A stretch of DNA of 64,000 nt from Prosthecodimorpha hirschii (GTDB lineage: Bacteria; Pseudomonadota; Alphaproteobacteria; Rhizobiales; Ancalomicrobiaceae): contig NZ_LJYW01000001.1 in assembly GCF_001305515.1 (NCBI RefSeq), positions 4,758,049 through 4,822,048 of the forward strand. The letters are read 5' to 3'. Positions 1 through 9,780 of the stretch are shown here, in pieces. Made by a program: the position numbers and the translations under genes. The notes beneath the pieces were generated by a model that had not been told where the DNA came from, made no database searches, and saw nothing but the letters and a program-made list of their open reading frames with translations. Positions within the stretch are counted from its first letter, which is position 1. Every line of letters begins with the position of its first letter.

Positions 1-119
1 GTGAAGTTCTCCGGGCTGCCTTCCGAGCAATAGACAAGGGTCTTCGCGCTGGCTGCGGTACCGCCCAGCATGGCGGCGGCAAACAGGGCCAGTACGCCTG
101 TTTTCAGGACTGACTTCAT
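1..119 (-). CDS. dppA: Dipeptide ABC transporter substrate-binding protein, 5' end only
   Basis: This is the N-terminal 39 codons of a gene that runs off the left edge of the window. The start ATG at 119 is preceded by a good ribosome binding site (GGGAGAG on the minus strand). Residues 1-25 form a Sec signal peptide ending in an Ala-rich cleavage site. The mature protein begins KTLVYCSEGSPENF, which closely matches the start of mature E. coli DppA. Family members are periplasmic receptors that deliver dipeptides, heme or 5-aminolevulinate to an inner-membrane ABC importer. The family assignment (SBP family 5) is solid, but the ligand cannot be deduced from this fragment. Confidence 0.82.
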   Translation of the reverse strand, partial: MKSVLKTGVLALFAAAMLGGTAASAKTLVYCSEGSPENF

Positions 120-447
120 GGAACGGCTCTCCCTCGCTCGAAGCTCGATGGTCGCGGACCGGTCGTCTCAGACGCCGTCCGGACGGATTCCTGGCGGGCG
201 GGGCGCCCGCCGCGTCTATGCCGGGGACGCATGGCACCCCCGTCTGATCGGATGATCAAATCCCAACCGGACAAGCTGCGCAATGGGGTCCGGGATCGAT
301 TTCAGCAGGAAAGCACGGGTATTGGTGCGGGCGCTTTCCATGCAGGGGACGAAATTGGGAATATCATTCCCCGGATGGCCGCATCGGCCGTCCGCCTTTC
401 TTTCCCACCTTGAATTGGCTCCAGTCCGAAGGCGATCCGCGCCTTAA
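120..447. other. Intergenic region upstream of the dppA-like gene
   Basis: About 330 bases without a supportable gene. They lie between the start of the dppA-like gene (leftward) and the 3' end of the amine-catabolism operon (also leftward). The region should therefore hold the dppA promoter and leader. I see no strong hairpin followed by a T-tract and no recognisable operator. Confidence 0.5.
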
Positions 448-2895
448 TCATGCTCGGATTCTGATTCCGGTCGGATCGTAGGGCGGCTCCAGGAACGCCT
501 CGGCCGGAACCCGCTCGCCCGCCACCTCCAACTCGTAGTGTCCCGACAGGACGTAGTCGCGATCGACGCCTTCAGGGCGGCGCACATAGCCGTAGCCGAG
601 CGCGCGGCCGACCGTATGCCCGAAGCCGCCGCCGGCGAGCCAGCCGACGCGTTCGCCGTCGCGATAGATCGTCTCGCGGCCGAGCAGCGTCACGGCCGGA
701 TCGGCCGAGAAGCCGGCGAGCAGGCGCGGCAGCGGTGCGGCCGCCTGGGCCTCCAGGGCGGCGCGGCCGAGGAACGGGATCGCCGTCTTCAGCTTGACGA
801 AGCCGCCGAGGCCGGCGACCAGCGGCGAGTGATCCGGCCCGATCTCCGCCCCCCAGGCGCGATAGCCCTTCTCCAGCCGCAGCGTCTCTATCGCCCGGTA
901 GCCGGCATTGGCGAGGCCGTAGGGGCCGCCGGAGAAATGCAGCGCATCGTAGAGCGTGGCGGCGAATTCGACCGGCACATGCAGTTCCCAGCCGAGTTCG
1001 CCGACATAGGTGACGCGCAGCGCCAGCACCGGGCAGCCGGCGACCGAGAGGCGCTTCGCCCGCCCGAACGGGAAGGCAGCGTTGGAGATGTCGTCCCGCG
1101 TCAGGGTCTCCAGGATGGCGCGGGCCAGCGGCCCCATCAGCACCAGCACGGCCTGGGCCGAGGTCACGTCGACGAGCCGGGCGTCGAGCCCGTCGGGGAT
1201 GTTGCTGGTGATCCAGTGGAAATCGTGGGTGGCGAAGCCGGTGCCGGTGACGATCAGGTAGCGGTCGGATGCGAGCCGGGTGACGGTCACGTCGGCCTCG
1301 ATGCCGCCGCGGGCATTGAGCATCTGGGTATAGACGATGCGGCCGGCGGGCTTGGCGACATCGTTGGCGCAGATCCAGGTGAGCGCGGCCTCGGCGTCGC
1401 GGCCGACCAGCTCGAACTTGGCGAAGCTGGTCTGATCGAACAGGACCGCGCCTTCGCGGGCCGCCTTGTGTTCGCGCGCCACCGCGGCGAACCAGTTCGG
1501 GCGCTCGAAGGAATAGCGGTCGACCGGCTCCTCGCCGGCGGCCCGGTCGGCGAACCAGTTCGGACGCTCCCAGCCGAGCTTCTCGCCGAAACAGGCGCCG
1601 GCCTGCTGCAGGCGGTCGTAGAGCGGCGAGCGGCGCAGCGGGCGGCCGGCCTCGGGCTCCTCGGACGGCCAGGCCATGGTGTAGTGGCGGCCATAGGCCT
1701 CCATGGTCCGGGTGCGCAGCCAGTCGAGGTCGTGGTGGTTGCGGCCGAAGCGGCGGATGTCGACCGTCCACAGATCGAAGGGCGGCGCGCCGGTGGCGAC
1801 CCATTCGGCGAGCGCCATGCCGGCGCCGCCGCCCGAGGCGATGCCGAAGGCGTTGAAGCCGGCGCCGACGAACACGTTCTTCACCTCCGGCGCCTCGCCG
1901 AGGATGAAGTTGCCGTCCGGCGTGAAGCTCTCCGGCCCGTTGATCATCTGCTTGATGCCGGCCTCGGCGAGGGCCGGCACGCGGCCGAGCGCCAGCTCCA
2001 TGATCGGCTCGAAGTGATCGAAATCGGGCTGCAGCAGCTGGAACTCGAAGGGCGAGGGCGGCGGATCGACATCCCAGAGCTTCGGGTTGGGCTCGTAGCC
2101 GCCCATCACCAGTCCGCCGACCTCCTCCTTCCAGTAGGTCAGGCGGTCGGGGTCGCGCAAAGTCGGCAGGGTCGGGGTCACGCCGGCGATGCGTTCGGTG
2201 ATGACATATTGGTGCTGGATGGAGACCAGCGGCACGTTGACGCCGGCCATCCGGCCGACCGCGCGCGCCCACTGGCCGGCGCAGATGACGACCTTCTCGC
2301 AGGCGATCCGGCCCTGGTCGGTCTCGACCGCGACGACCCGGCCGTTCTCGACCGCGATGCCGGTGACGGCGACGCCCTCGCGGATGGTCACGCCGGCCAT
2401 GCGGGCGCCCTTGGCGAGCGCGGCGGAGATGTCGGAGGGCGAGGCCTGGCCGTCGGTCGGCAGGAAGGCGGCGCCGACCACGTCGTCGACCTGCATCAGC
2501 GGCCAGAGGTCCTGCGCCTCCGTCGGCGAGATGACATGCATGTCGAGGCCGAAGGAGCGCGCCGTGGTCGCCTGGCGCTTGACCTCGATCATCCGTTCCG
2601 GCCGGCAGGCGAGGCGGAGCCCGCCATTGCGCTTCCAGCCGGTCGCCTGGCCGGTTTCGGCCTCCAGGCGGTTGTAGAGATCGACCGAATAGCCGAGCAG
2701 CCGGGTGATGTTGGCCGATGTCCGGAGCTGGCCGACCAGGCCGGCGGCGTGCCATGTCGAGCCGGAGGTGAGCCGGCCGCGCTCCAGCAGGATCACGTCG
2801 GTCTGGCCCATGCGTCCGAGATGCAGCGCCGTCGAACAGCCGACGATGCCGCCGCCGATGATGACGATCTTGGCCGAGGAGGGGAGGTCGGTCAT
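448..2895 (-). CDS. FAD-dependent dimethylglycine/sarcosine dehydrogenase-like protein
   Basis: An 815-residue flavoprotein of the dimethylglycine/sarcosine dehydrogenase family. The N-terminal half has the dinucleotide-binding motif GGGIVG (residues 14-19) and GSTWHAAG (45-52); His49 sits where the family attaches FAD covalently. Residues from about 430 form the aminomethyltransferase (GcvT-like) tetrahydrofolate domain. Members oxidise N-methyl glycine derivatives and hand the methyl group to folate. The start ATG overlaps the stop of the upstream kinase-like gene by 4 bases, so the two are translationally coupled; longer open frame upstream is only the shadow of that gene. It is the last gene of the operon. 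The exact substrate (dimethylglycine, sarcosine or another secondary amine) is not resolved. An ERPNWFA heptad occurs twice between the two domains. Confidence 0.88.
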   Translation of the reverse strand: MTDLPSSAKIVIIGGGIVGCSTALHLGRMGQTDVILLERGRLTSGSTWHAAGLVGQLRTSANITRLLGYSVDLYNRLEAETGQATGWKRNGGLRLACRPERMIEVKRQATTARSFGLDMHVISPTEAQDLWPLMQVDDVVGAAFLPTDGQASPSDISAALAKGARMAGVTIREGVAVTGIAVENGRVVAVETDQGRIACEKVVICAGQWARAVGRMAGVNVPLVSIQHQYVITERIAGVTPTLPTLRDPDRLTYWKEEVGGLVMGGYEPNPKLWDVDPPPSPFEFQLLQPDFDHFEPIMELALGRVPALAEAGIKQMINGPESFTPDGNFILGEAPEVKNVFVGAGFNAFGIASGGGAGMALAEWVATGAPPFDLWTVDIRRFGRNHHDLDWLRTRTMEAYGRHYTMAWPSEEPEAGRPLRRSPLYDRLQQAGACFGEKLGWERPNWFADRAAGEEPVDRYSFERPNWFAAVAREHKAAREGAVLFDQTSFAKFELVGRDAEAALTWICANDVAKPAGRIVYTQMLNARGGIEADVTVTRLASDRYLIVTGTGFATHDFHWITSNIPDGLDARLVDVTSAQAVLVLMGPLARAILETLTRDDISNAAFPFGRAKRLSVAGCPVLALRVTYVGELGWELHVPVEFAATLYDALHFSGGPYGLANAGYRAIETLRLEKGYRAWGAEIGPDHSPLVAGLGGFVKLKTAIPFLGRAALEAQAAAPLPRLLAGFSADPAVTLLGRETIYRDGERVGWLAGGGFGHTVGRALGYGYVRRPEGVDRDYVLSGHYELEVAGERVPAEAFLEPPYDPTGIRIRA

Positions 2896-3776
2896 GCGGA
2901 CTCCATGGCGGCGAAGGCCGCGCGGGCGATTTCGTAGCGGGCGAAATTCTCGGCCGTGTAGGCCGAGTAGTCGAAGTCGATCGTGCTGGTGATCTCCGAG
3001 ACCATGCTCCACAGCGTCTCGCGCAGCAGCGAGGCGGCCGTCATGGCGGCGAAGCGGCGGGCGAGGGCGTCGTCGAGCGGCCGCTCGAAATAGGCCTCGA
3101 TCAGCGCCTGCCGCGCTGCCGGGCCGAGTTCCGAATTGGAGGCGAGGCCGCCGAGATCGAACAGGGGCGAGTTGAAGCCGGCATAGTCCCAGTCGACCAG
3201 CCAGAGCCGGCTTCCGTCGTCGATGACATTGGCGGCGAGCAGGTCGTTGTGGCCGAAGATCAGGTCGACCGGCCCGACCGCGAGCTCGAACCGGTCGGCA
3301 TCGGCCATCAGACCGGGCAGCGCCGCGGCATGCCGGCTGCCGGCCTCGCGCAGCGTGTGGGCATAGTCGCGCAGGACATGGAACACCCAGAACAGCGGCG
3401 CCGGCCCGCGCAGGGCTTTCGGGATCTCGGTATGGGCGCGGCGGACGAGATCGACGAGGCGCGGCAGGTTGGCCGGATCGCGCACGTCCTCGGGCGTGAA
3501 GGTGCGGCCCTCGATGAAGCCGACCACCAGGGCGCCGGGCTCGACATGGAAGACCGGCGGCGAGACGCCGATCTCGGCGGCGGCCCGGCTGGCGGCCAGT
3601 TCGTTGCGGCGCAGGATGCCGTGGTGGGGAATGTCGCCGCCGATGCGCACGACATAGCGCGCACCCCGGTCCTCGACGACGAAATTCGCGTTGGTCATGC
3701 CGCCCGAGAGCGGGCGCGGCGTGACCGGACCCGACCAGCAGGCGAGCGACGCGGCGCGGTCTGCAAGGTCGGTCAT
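2892..3776 (-). CDS. Choline/ethanolamine kinase-like phosphotransferase
   Basis: A 294-residue protein of the aminoglycoside phosphotransferase / choline kinase fold. The catalytic loop GHNDLLAAN (residues 175-183) fits the HxDxxxxN signature with Asp178 as catalytic base, and DWDYAG (195-200) supplies the metal-binding Asp. An N-terminal lobe with SGGMTNANF (24-32) resembles the nucleotide loop of choline kinases. Family members phosphorylate choline, ethanolamine or small sugars and amino alcohols with ATP. Its position between an iron alcohol dehydrogenase and a DMGDH-like gene suggests an amino-alcohol substrate. It overlaps the next gene by 4 bases. Confidence 0.82.
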   Translation of the reverse strand: MTDLADRAASLACWSGPVTPRPLSGGMTNANFVVEDRGARYVVRIGGDIPHHGILRRNELAASRAAAEIGVSPPVFHVEPGALVVGFIEGRTFTPEDVRDPANLPRLVDLVRRAHTEIPKALRGPAPLFWVFHVLRDYAHTLREAGSRHAAALPGLMADADRFELAVGPVDLIFGHNDLLAANVIDDGSRLWLVDWDYAGFNSPLFDLGGLASNSELGPAARQALIEAYFERPLDDALARRFAAMTAASLLRETLWSMVSEITSTIDFDYSAYTAENFARYEIARAAFAAMESA

Positions 3777-3895
3777 GCGGTTGCGCTCCGGAGCGAACAG
3801 AAACCAAGCCGGCGGACGCCACGCGGGCCGGTGGCGACCCGCGTGGACGAGGTCGGGCGGGGCGGCGGCACCGGTCGGGCCGCCGCCCGTCGCGA

Positions 3896-5071
3896 TCAGT
3901 CGATCTTGCTCTTCACGTCGCCCTGGATGGCGTTCTCGAAGATCTCGAGCGCGCCGGCCTTGTCGAGCGGGATCGGGTTGCCGCCGGCGGTCGGGTCGAC
4001 GATGGCCATCTCGGCGATCAGGTCGGCCTTGGCATCGTCGACCTTGAGGCCGGCCAGCGTGTGCGGGACGCCGATCTCCTCGCGCAGCTCCAGGATCCAG
4101 TCCATCACGGCGGCGAAGTTGCCGCGCTCCAGGTCGAGCCAGCGGGCAAGCCGCTCCATCTTGTCCTTGATGGCCTTCTTGTTGAAGAACAGCACGTAGG
4201 GCATGAACACGGCGTTGGTCATGCCGTGATGGGTGTCGTAGAGCGCGCCGACCGGATGGCTGAGCGCATGGATGCCGCCGAGGCCCTTCTGGAACGCGGT
4301 GGCGCCCATGGCGGCGGCCGACATCATGTGGGCGCGGGCCTCAAGATCGGTGCCGTCCTTGACGGCGCGCGGCAGGAACTCCTTGCAGAGCCGCATGCCC
4401 TCGACCGCGATGCCCTCGGCCATCGGGTGGTAGCCGGGCGCGCAATAGGCCTCCAGGCAATGGGCGAGCGCGTCCATGCCGGTGCCGGCGGTCAGGAAGG
4501 CCGGCAGGCCGACGGTCAGCTCCGGATCGCAGATGGTGACGATCGGCATCATCTTCGGGTGGAAGATGACCTTCTTGGTGTGCGACGCCTCGTTGGTGAT
4601 GACGCCGGCACGGCCGACCTCCGAACCGGTGCCGGCGGTGGTCGGCACGGCGACGACCGGGGCGATGCCGGCCGGATCGGCGCGGGTGTACCAGTCGCCG
4701 ATATCCTCGAAGTCCCACATCGGCCGGGTCTGGCCGGTCATGAAGGCGATCACCTTGCCGGCGTCGAGCGCCGAGCCGCCGCCGAAGGCGATCACGCCGT
4801 CATGGCCGCCGGCCTTGTAGGCGGCGACGCCGGCGGCGATGTTGGATTCGACCGGGTTCGGCTTCACGTCGGAGAAGACCAGGGCGGGACGGCCGGCCGC
4901 GGCGAGGCCGTCGAGCACCTTGGCGAGCATCGGCAGCCGGGCGATGCCCGGATCGGTGACCAGCAGCGGACGGGCGATGCCGGCGACGGCGAGCGCATCG
5001 GCCAGTTCGGCGATGCGGCCGGCGCCGAAGCGGACGGCGGTCGGGTAGTTCCAGTTGGCGCGGAGCGTCAT
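3896..5071 (-). CDS. Iron-containing alcohol dehydrogenase
   Basis: A 391-residue group III (iron-dependent) alcohol dehydrogenase. GGGSALD (97-103) belongs to the NAD-binding N-terminal domain. Asp200, His204, His268 and His282 are spaced like the metal ligands of E. coli FucO and are all present. The family interconverts primary alcohols and aldehydes with NAD(P). Together with the aldehyde dehydrogenase encoded immediately upstream in the operon, it could oxidise a hydroxyl group to a carboxylate in two steps. A second, more diverged iron ADH lies at 24525-25652. Confidence 0.93.
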   Translation of the reverse strand: MTLRANWNYPTAVRFGAGRIAELADALAVAGIARPLLVTDPGIARLPMLAKVLDGLAAAGRPALVFSDVKPNPVESNIAAGVAAYKAGGHDGVIAFGGGSALDAGKVIAFMTGQTRPMWDFEDIGDWYTRADPAGIAPVVAVPTTAGTGSEVGRAGVITNEASHTKKVIFHPKMMPIVTICDPELTVGLPAFLTAGTGMDALAHCLEAYCAPGYHPMAEGIAVEGMRLCKEFLPRAVKDGTDLEARAHMMSAAAMGATAFQKGLGGIHALSHPVGALYDTHHGMTNAVFMPYVLFFNKKAIKDKMERLARWLDLERGNFAAVMDWILELREEIGVPHTLAGLKVDDAKADLIAEMAIVDPTAGGNPIPLDKAGALEIFENAIQGDVKSKID

Positions 5072-5124
5072 GGCTGTCTCTTCGGAAAGGGGGAGGTCCG
5101 GCCGCCGGCCCGGCGGCCGTCGGC

Positions 5125-6522
5125 TCAGTTCGTGGTCAGGCGCAGATGGTAGCTCTTCGGGCGGGTCAGGGCGTCGTAGCCGATCGCCGACAGGGCGGCG
5201 CCGTGGCCGGTATCCTTGACGCCGGTCCAGACGAGACCCGGATCGAGATAGTCGCAGCGGTTCATGTAGACGGTGCCGGTCTCGACCTCTTCCCCGACGC
5301 GCTTGGCGGCGGCCACGTCCTCGGTCCAGATGGAGGCGGTCAGGCCGTAGGGGCTGTCGTTCATCAGCCCGATCGCCTCGGCGTCGTCCTTGACCTTCAT
5401 GATGCCGACGACCGGGCCGAAGCTCTCCTCGGTCATCACGCTCATGGCATGGCCGACCCCGGTCAGCACCTGCGGCGCCAGATAGGGCGAGCCGTCGCGG
5501 TTCTCCGGGAAGGCGGCGGGATCGAGATGCGCGGTGGCGCCGGCCGCGATCGCCTCGGCGGTCTGGCGGCGGACCACGTCGGCGAGGTTGGTGCGCGCCA
5601 TCGGGCCGAGCGTGGTGTCGGCGGAAAGCGGGCTGCCGAGCACGTATTTCGCGGTCAGGTCGACGAAGCCCTGCACGAAGCCGTCATAGAGACTCTCGTG
5701 GACATAGATGCGCTCGATGCCGCAGCAGCATTGTCCGGAATTGAAGAAGGCGCCGTCGACCAGGTTCTCGACCGCGAAGGGCAGGTTGGCGTCGGCCATC
5801 ACATAGGCCGGGTCCTTGCCGCCGAGTTCCAGGCCGCAGGTGGTGAAGGTGCCGGCGCAGGCGCGCTCGATGGCGCGGCCGGCCGGGACCGAACCGGTGA
5901 AGGCGACATGGTTGACGTGGCCGCCGGCGATGATGCCGATCGTCTGCTCGTGCGACAGGACCAGATGCTGGAACAGGCCGGCCGGCAGGCCGATCCGGTC
6001 GAAGGCCTCCTGGAAGCGGTCGCCGACCAGGAGCGTCTGCGCGGCATGCTTCAGGATCACGGCATTGCCGGCGATCAGGGCCGGGACGACCGAGTTGACG
6101 GTGGTCAGATAGGGATAGTTCCACGGCGCGATGGTGAAGACGATGCCGAGCGGATCGCGCGTGACGTAGCGCTCGAAGCCGGGGCGCACGTCCTTCGGCA
6201 GCACCGGGGCGAGCGCCTCCTCGGCGATGCCGACCATGTAGTTGGTGCGCTCCTCGACGCCGCGCAGCTCGCCCTGGCCGTAGCGGATCGGGCGGCCCAT
6301 CTGCCAGGCGAGTTCCTCGCCGATCCGGTTGCCCATCGCCTTCATGGCCTCGACCAGCCCGCCGACCAGCCGGGCGCGCTCGCCGACCGGCACCCGGCGC
6401 CAGGCCTTCTGGGCGGCGCGGGCGCGGGCGAGCGCGGCGTCGATCTCGCTCGGCGTGGCGACGGGGCGGTCGACGTAGAGGCTGCCGTCGACGGGGGAGA
6501 TGCACTGGATTCTGGCGGACAT
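5125..6522 (-). CDS. NAD-dependent aldehyde dehydrogenase
   Basis: A 465-residue aldehyde dehydrogenase of normal length for the superfamily. The general base Glu232 lies in LELGGKD, and the catalytic cysteine (about Cys266) in NSGQCCCG (262-268). APWNYP (132-137) is the cofactor-loop motif. The ATG at 6522 begins the conserved N-terminus; longer upstream frame overlaps the glutamine-synthetase-like gene and is not real. It follows that gene and precedes the iron ADH, so the likely role is oxidation of the aldehyde produced by the latter. Sequence alone does not name the substrate. Confidence 0.93.
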   Translation of the reverse strand: MSARIQCISPVDGSLYVDRPVATPSEIDAALARARAAQKAWRRVPVGERARLVGGLVEAMKAMGNRIGEELAWQMGRPIRYGQGELRGVEERTNYMVGIAEEALAPVLPKDVRPGFERYVTRDPLGIVFTIAPWNYPYLTTVNSVVPALIAGNAVILKHAAQTLLVGDRFQEAFDRIGLPAGLFQHLVLSHEQTIGIIAGGHVNHVAFTGSVPAGRAIERACAGTFTTCGLELGGKDPAYVMADANLPFAVENLVDGAFFNSGQCCCGIERIYVHESLYDGFVQGFVDLTAKYVLGSPLSADTTLGPMARTNLADVVRRQTAEAIAAGATAHLDPAAFPENRDGSPYLAPQVLTGVGHAMSVMTEESFGPVVGIMKVKDDAEAIGLMNDSPYGLTASIWTEDVAAAKRVGEEVETGTVYMNRCDYLDPGLVWTGVKDTGHGAALSAIGYDALTRPKSYHLRLTTN

Positions 6523-6632
6523 GTCGGAACCTCGATGGTCTTCGCAAGGGGCCGGGCGGGGGAAGGCCGGCGCGAAGCGGCGTGGCGGAGGGGCGGCCTG
6601 AAGGCCGCGCCCCAGGGCGGCGACGGGATCGA

Positions 6633-8000
6633 TCAGATGATCTCGAAGTAGCGCTCCATCTCCCAATCGGTGATGGCGCGGCGGAACTCGCGCTCTTCCC
6701 ATTCGCGCGTGGCGGCATAATGGTCGACGAAGGTGTCGCCGAACAGCGAGCGGGCGGCCTTCGAGGCCTTCAGGCGCTGGGCGGAATCCCACAGCGTGCG
6801 CGGCAGCTGGCGCTTGGCCGGGTGCTTCTTCGCATAGGAGTTGCCGACCACCGGCGCATCCGGCTCGATCCGGTTCTCGATGCCCCAGAGGCCCGCGCCG
6901 ATCGCGGCGGCGAGCGCGATATAGGGATTGATGTCGGCGGCGGCGATGCGGAACTCGACCCGCTGCGACTTCTCGGAACCCGGGATGGCGCGCAGCGCGC
7001 AGGTGCGGTTCTCGATGCCCCAGGTGGCGTCGGTCGGCGCCCAGAAGCCCGGGATCAGGCGGGTGTAGCTGTTGACCGTGCAGGCCACCATGGCGAGCAG
7101 TTCCGGCAGTAGCGCCTGCTGGCCGCCGATCCACCAGCGCATGGTGTCGGAGATGCCGTGCGGCTTGGAGGCGTCATGGAACACGCCCTTGCCGTCCTTG
7201 GTCAGCGAGCAGTGGATATGGCCGGACTGGCCCGGCCAGTCCTTCGACCACTTGGCCATGAAGGTCGCCATCCAGCCGCGCCGCTGGGCGAGGATCTTGG
7301 TGTAGGTCTTGAAGAGCGCGGCCTTGTCGGCGGCGGCGAGCGCGTTGTCGACCCGGATCGCGGCTTCGAGCACGCCCGGGCCGGTCTCGGTGTGCAGGCC
7401 TTCGATCTCGAAATCCATCAGCCGGGCGGTATCGAGCAGTTCCTGGTAGAACTCGGCATGCACGCTTGAGCGCAGCATGGAATAGCCGTAGAAGCCCGGC
7501 GTGATGTTGGTCAGGTTCTTGTATTTCTTCTCGCGCACCGAGTGCGGCGTCTCGTCGAAGACGAAGAATTCGAACTCGACCGCGCTCATCACGCCGTAGC
7601 CGTGGCTCGCGGCGCGGTCGAGCACCCGGCGCAGCGTACCGCGCGGGCAGGCCGCCTCGTGCGGACCGGCGAATTCGGCCAGGAACAGCGGCACGTTCTC
7701 CTCGAACGGGATCGTGCGCATGGACTCCGGCACGACGCGCACCTCGGCATCCGGATAGGCGGTGTGCCAGCCGGTCAGGGTGACGTTGTCGTAGAGCTGG
7801 TCGTTGGAATCCCAGCCCAGCACCACGTCGCAGAAGCCGAAGCCCTTTTCCAATGCGGACAGGAACTTGTCACGGGCCATGTACTTGCCGCGCATGATCC
7901 CGTCCGTGTCGAAGACCCCGACCTTGACGTAGGGAATGTCGCGTTCGCGGATGTAGCGGGCGGCGTCTTCGGCGGTCCGGATCGGGCTCGTCTCGGTCAT
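6633..8000 (-). CDS. Glutamine-synthetase-like ligase (gamma-glutamyl-amine synthetase candidate)
   Basis: A 455-residue class-I-type glutamine synthetase fold protein. It has the beta-grasp domain at the N-terminus (about 20-110), then the catalytic domain with EFEFF, the Glu-rich metal site around LHTETGPGVLEAA, the HIH motif (GHIHCSL) and the arginine segment VEFRIAAADINPY. This subfamily, which includes PuuA, IpuC and GlnA4-type enzymes, joins glutamate to an amine with ATP rather than making glutamine. Its operon holds an APC permease, ADH, ALDH and an amidohydrolase. This fits a pathway in which an amine is masked as a gamma-glutamyl amide, oxidised and released. Substrate assignment is inference. 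Confidence 0.9.
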   Translation of the reverse strand: MTETSPIRTAEDAARYIRERDIPYVKVGVFDTDGIMRGKYMARDKFLSALEKGFGFCDVVLGWDSNDQLYDNVTLTGWHTAYPDAEVRVVPESMRTIPFEENVPLFLAEFAGPHEAACPRGTLRRVLDRAASHGYGVMSAVEFEFFVFDETPHSVREKKYKNLTNITPGFYGYSMLRSSVHAEFYQELLDTARLMDFEIEGLHTETGPGVLEAAIRVDNALAAADKAALFKTYTKILAQRRGWMATFMAKWSKDWPGQSGHIHCSLTKDGKGVFHDASKPHGISDTMRWWIGGQQALLPELLAMVACTVNSYTRLIPGFWAPTDATWGIENRTCALRAIPGSEKSQRVEFRIAAADINPYIALAAAIGAGLWGIENRIEPDAPVVGNSYAKKHPAKRQLPRTLWDSAQRLKASKAARSLFGDTFVDHYAATREWEEREFRRAITDWEMERYFEII

Positions 8001-8101
8001 GATCGTCTCGGGTTCGCTGCCGACGGCGGGCGTCGGATGGGTCGGTCAAGGGTCGGAGGCGGCAGGACGGATCGAGCCCGTCCCGCACTGGTCGGCCGGG
8101 A

Positions 8102-9688
8102 TCAGATCTCGCCCACGGCCTTCTCGGCTTCCCGGATGTCGCGCTGCCGCTTGGCGATCATGTCGCCGATCGGCGGGCCCTGGAAGCGCTTGTTCTCGAA
8201 GGCGATCCAGACGATTGCGGTCAGCACCAGGAAGCCGACGGTGATGTAGAGCGCCCAGTCGTTCGGCGGCTGGATGCCGATCAGGAAGATCGCCACCATG
8301 GCCACGACCGACAGGAAGGCGACGATGCGGAACAGGAAGCCGCCCATGTTCCACGGGCCCGGCTTCGGCCACTTCGACGTGCCGTAGACCAGCATGCCGA
8401 GCGCGATCGGGATGGTGAAGGAGATGAACAGGAAGATGACCGTGCAGGAAACGACGATCGTATAGGCCGACGAGCCGGCGATGGTGACCAGCGAGGCGCC
8501 CCAAACGAACAGGACCGCCAGCGTCGAGCCGGTCCAGATCGCCGCCACCGGCGTGCGATGGGCCGGGCTGACCTTCGACAGGAGCCCCGAGGCCGGCAGG
8601 CCGCCGTCGCGGGCGAAGGCGAAGATCATGCGCGACACCGAGGTGACGGTGGCCAGGCCGCACAGGAACTGGGCGACGAAGATGGCGATGTAGAGCGCCT
8701 GGGCGACCTTCGGATGGGTGGCCGAATCCATGGTCCAGAAGAAGACGTTCCAGCCCTGCTTGGCGGCCTCGTTCATGTCGGGAATCGCGAGCACGAAGGC
8801 GCACAGCATCAGGTAGCCGAACAGGAACGACCACCAGACCGACGAGACGATGCCGGCCGGCACCGAATGGGCGGCCTTCTGGGTCTCCTCGGAGGTATGC
8901 GCCGAGGCGTCGTAGCCCGTGATGGTATAGATCGGCAGCAACAGGCCGAGCGCGAAGATATACCAGATATTGTCGCCCTTCGGCCAGATCGGCGCATCAC
9001 CCTCCGGCAGACCGGAATAGTTGGTGAAGGTGAACAGGCGCTGGAAGTCCCAGGTCTTGACGCCGAACAGAAGCACGACCGTCAGCACGATCGCGGTGGC
9101 GAAGATCAGGTAGCCGGAGAAGTCGGTCAGCTTGGCGGTCAGGCGGATGCCGAAATGGTTGATCAGCGCCTGCACGAAGGTGATCGCCGCCACGAAGACG
9201 ATCTGGTTGCGGAAGCCCGCCGAGGTCGTCGTGTCGGTGGCGATATCGAACCAGGGCGCGATCGAGCCGGCGAAGAAGCCCCAGGTGCCGGTATTGATGG
9301 CACCGAGCACGGTGACCAGGCCGAGCAGGTTCAGCCAGGCCGTGACCCAGCCGGTGAAGCGGTTGCCGAGGATCGAACCCCAGTGGTAGAGGCCGCCGGC
9401 CGTCGGATAGGCCGAGGCGATCTGCGCCATCGCCAGGGCGAAGACGCCCGAGATCAGGCAGCCGAGCGGCCAGCCGTAGCCGATCGCCGCGCCGCCGGCG
9501 CCGGAGGTGGCCTGGGCCAGCGAATTGATGCCGCCGGACAGGATGCAGATGATCGAGAAGGAGATGGCGAAGTTCGAAAAGCGGCTCATCCGCCGTTCCA
9601 GTTCCTGGGCGTAGCCCATGGAATGGAGGATGTGCACGTCTTCCTTCTTGTCGCGATCGGAATACTGGTCCGCGTCCAGGCTGCTCAT
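8102..9688 (-). CDS. APC-superfamily amino acid/amine permease
   Basis: A 528-residue inner-membrane transporter with about 12 hydrophobic segments. The signature loop of the APC superfamily is in the first two helices (ISFSIICILSGGINSL, then YGWPLG). The tract GYDASAHTSEETQKA is typical of the GABA/choline permease (ACT) branch. It should import the substrate of the operon, by proton or sodium symport in this family. The gene lies between the amidohydrolase-like and ligase genes, same strand, with gaps of about 90-100 bases. Confidence 0.92.
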   Translation of the reverse strand: MSSLDADQYSDRDKKEDVHILHSMGYAQELERRMSRFSNFAISFSIICILSGGINSLAQATSGAGGAAIGYGWPLGCLISGVFALAMAQIASAYPTAGGLYHWGSILGNRFTGWVTAWLNLLGLVTVLGAINTGTWGFFAGSIAPWFDIATDTTTSAGFRNQIVFVAAITFVQALINHFGIRLTAKLTDFSGYLIFATAIVLTVVLLFGVKTWDFQRLFTFTNYSGLPEGDAPIWPKGDNIWYIFALGLLLPIYTITGYDASAHTSEETQKAAHSVPAGIVSSVWWSFLFGYLMLCAFVLAIPDMNEAAKQGWNVFFWTMDSATHPKVAQALYIAIFVAQFLCGLATVTSVSRMIFAFARDGGLPASGLLSKVSPAHRTPVAAIWTGSTLAVLFVWGASLVTIAGSSAYTIVVSCTVIFLFISFTIPIALGMLVYGTSKWPKPGPWNMGGFLFRIVAFLSVVAMVAIFLIGIQPPNDWALYITVGFLVLTAIVWIAFENKRFQGPPIGDMIAKRQRDIREAEKAVGEI

Positions 9689-9780
9689 GACAATGACCCC
9701 CGTATCGATTGGCTCCGAATGGACTTCCCTGCAATTCCTCCTTCAGGCGTCCCGCTCCGTCGTTCGCGGAGGGATCCGCT

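Noticed and set aside
538-2937. A 799-codon open frame on the plus strand, opposite the DMGDH-like gene
   Set aside because: It is antisense to a gene with clear FAD and GcvT motifs, is rich in Gly/Ala/Arg/Asp without any recognisable motif, and arises from third-position GC bias.
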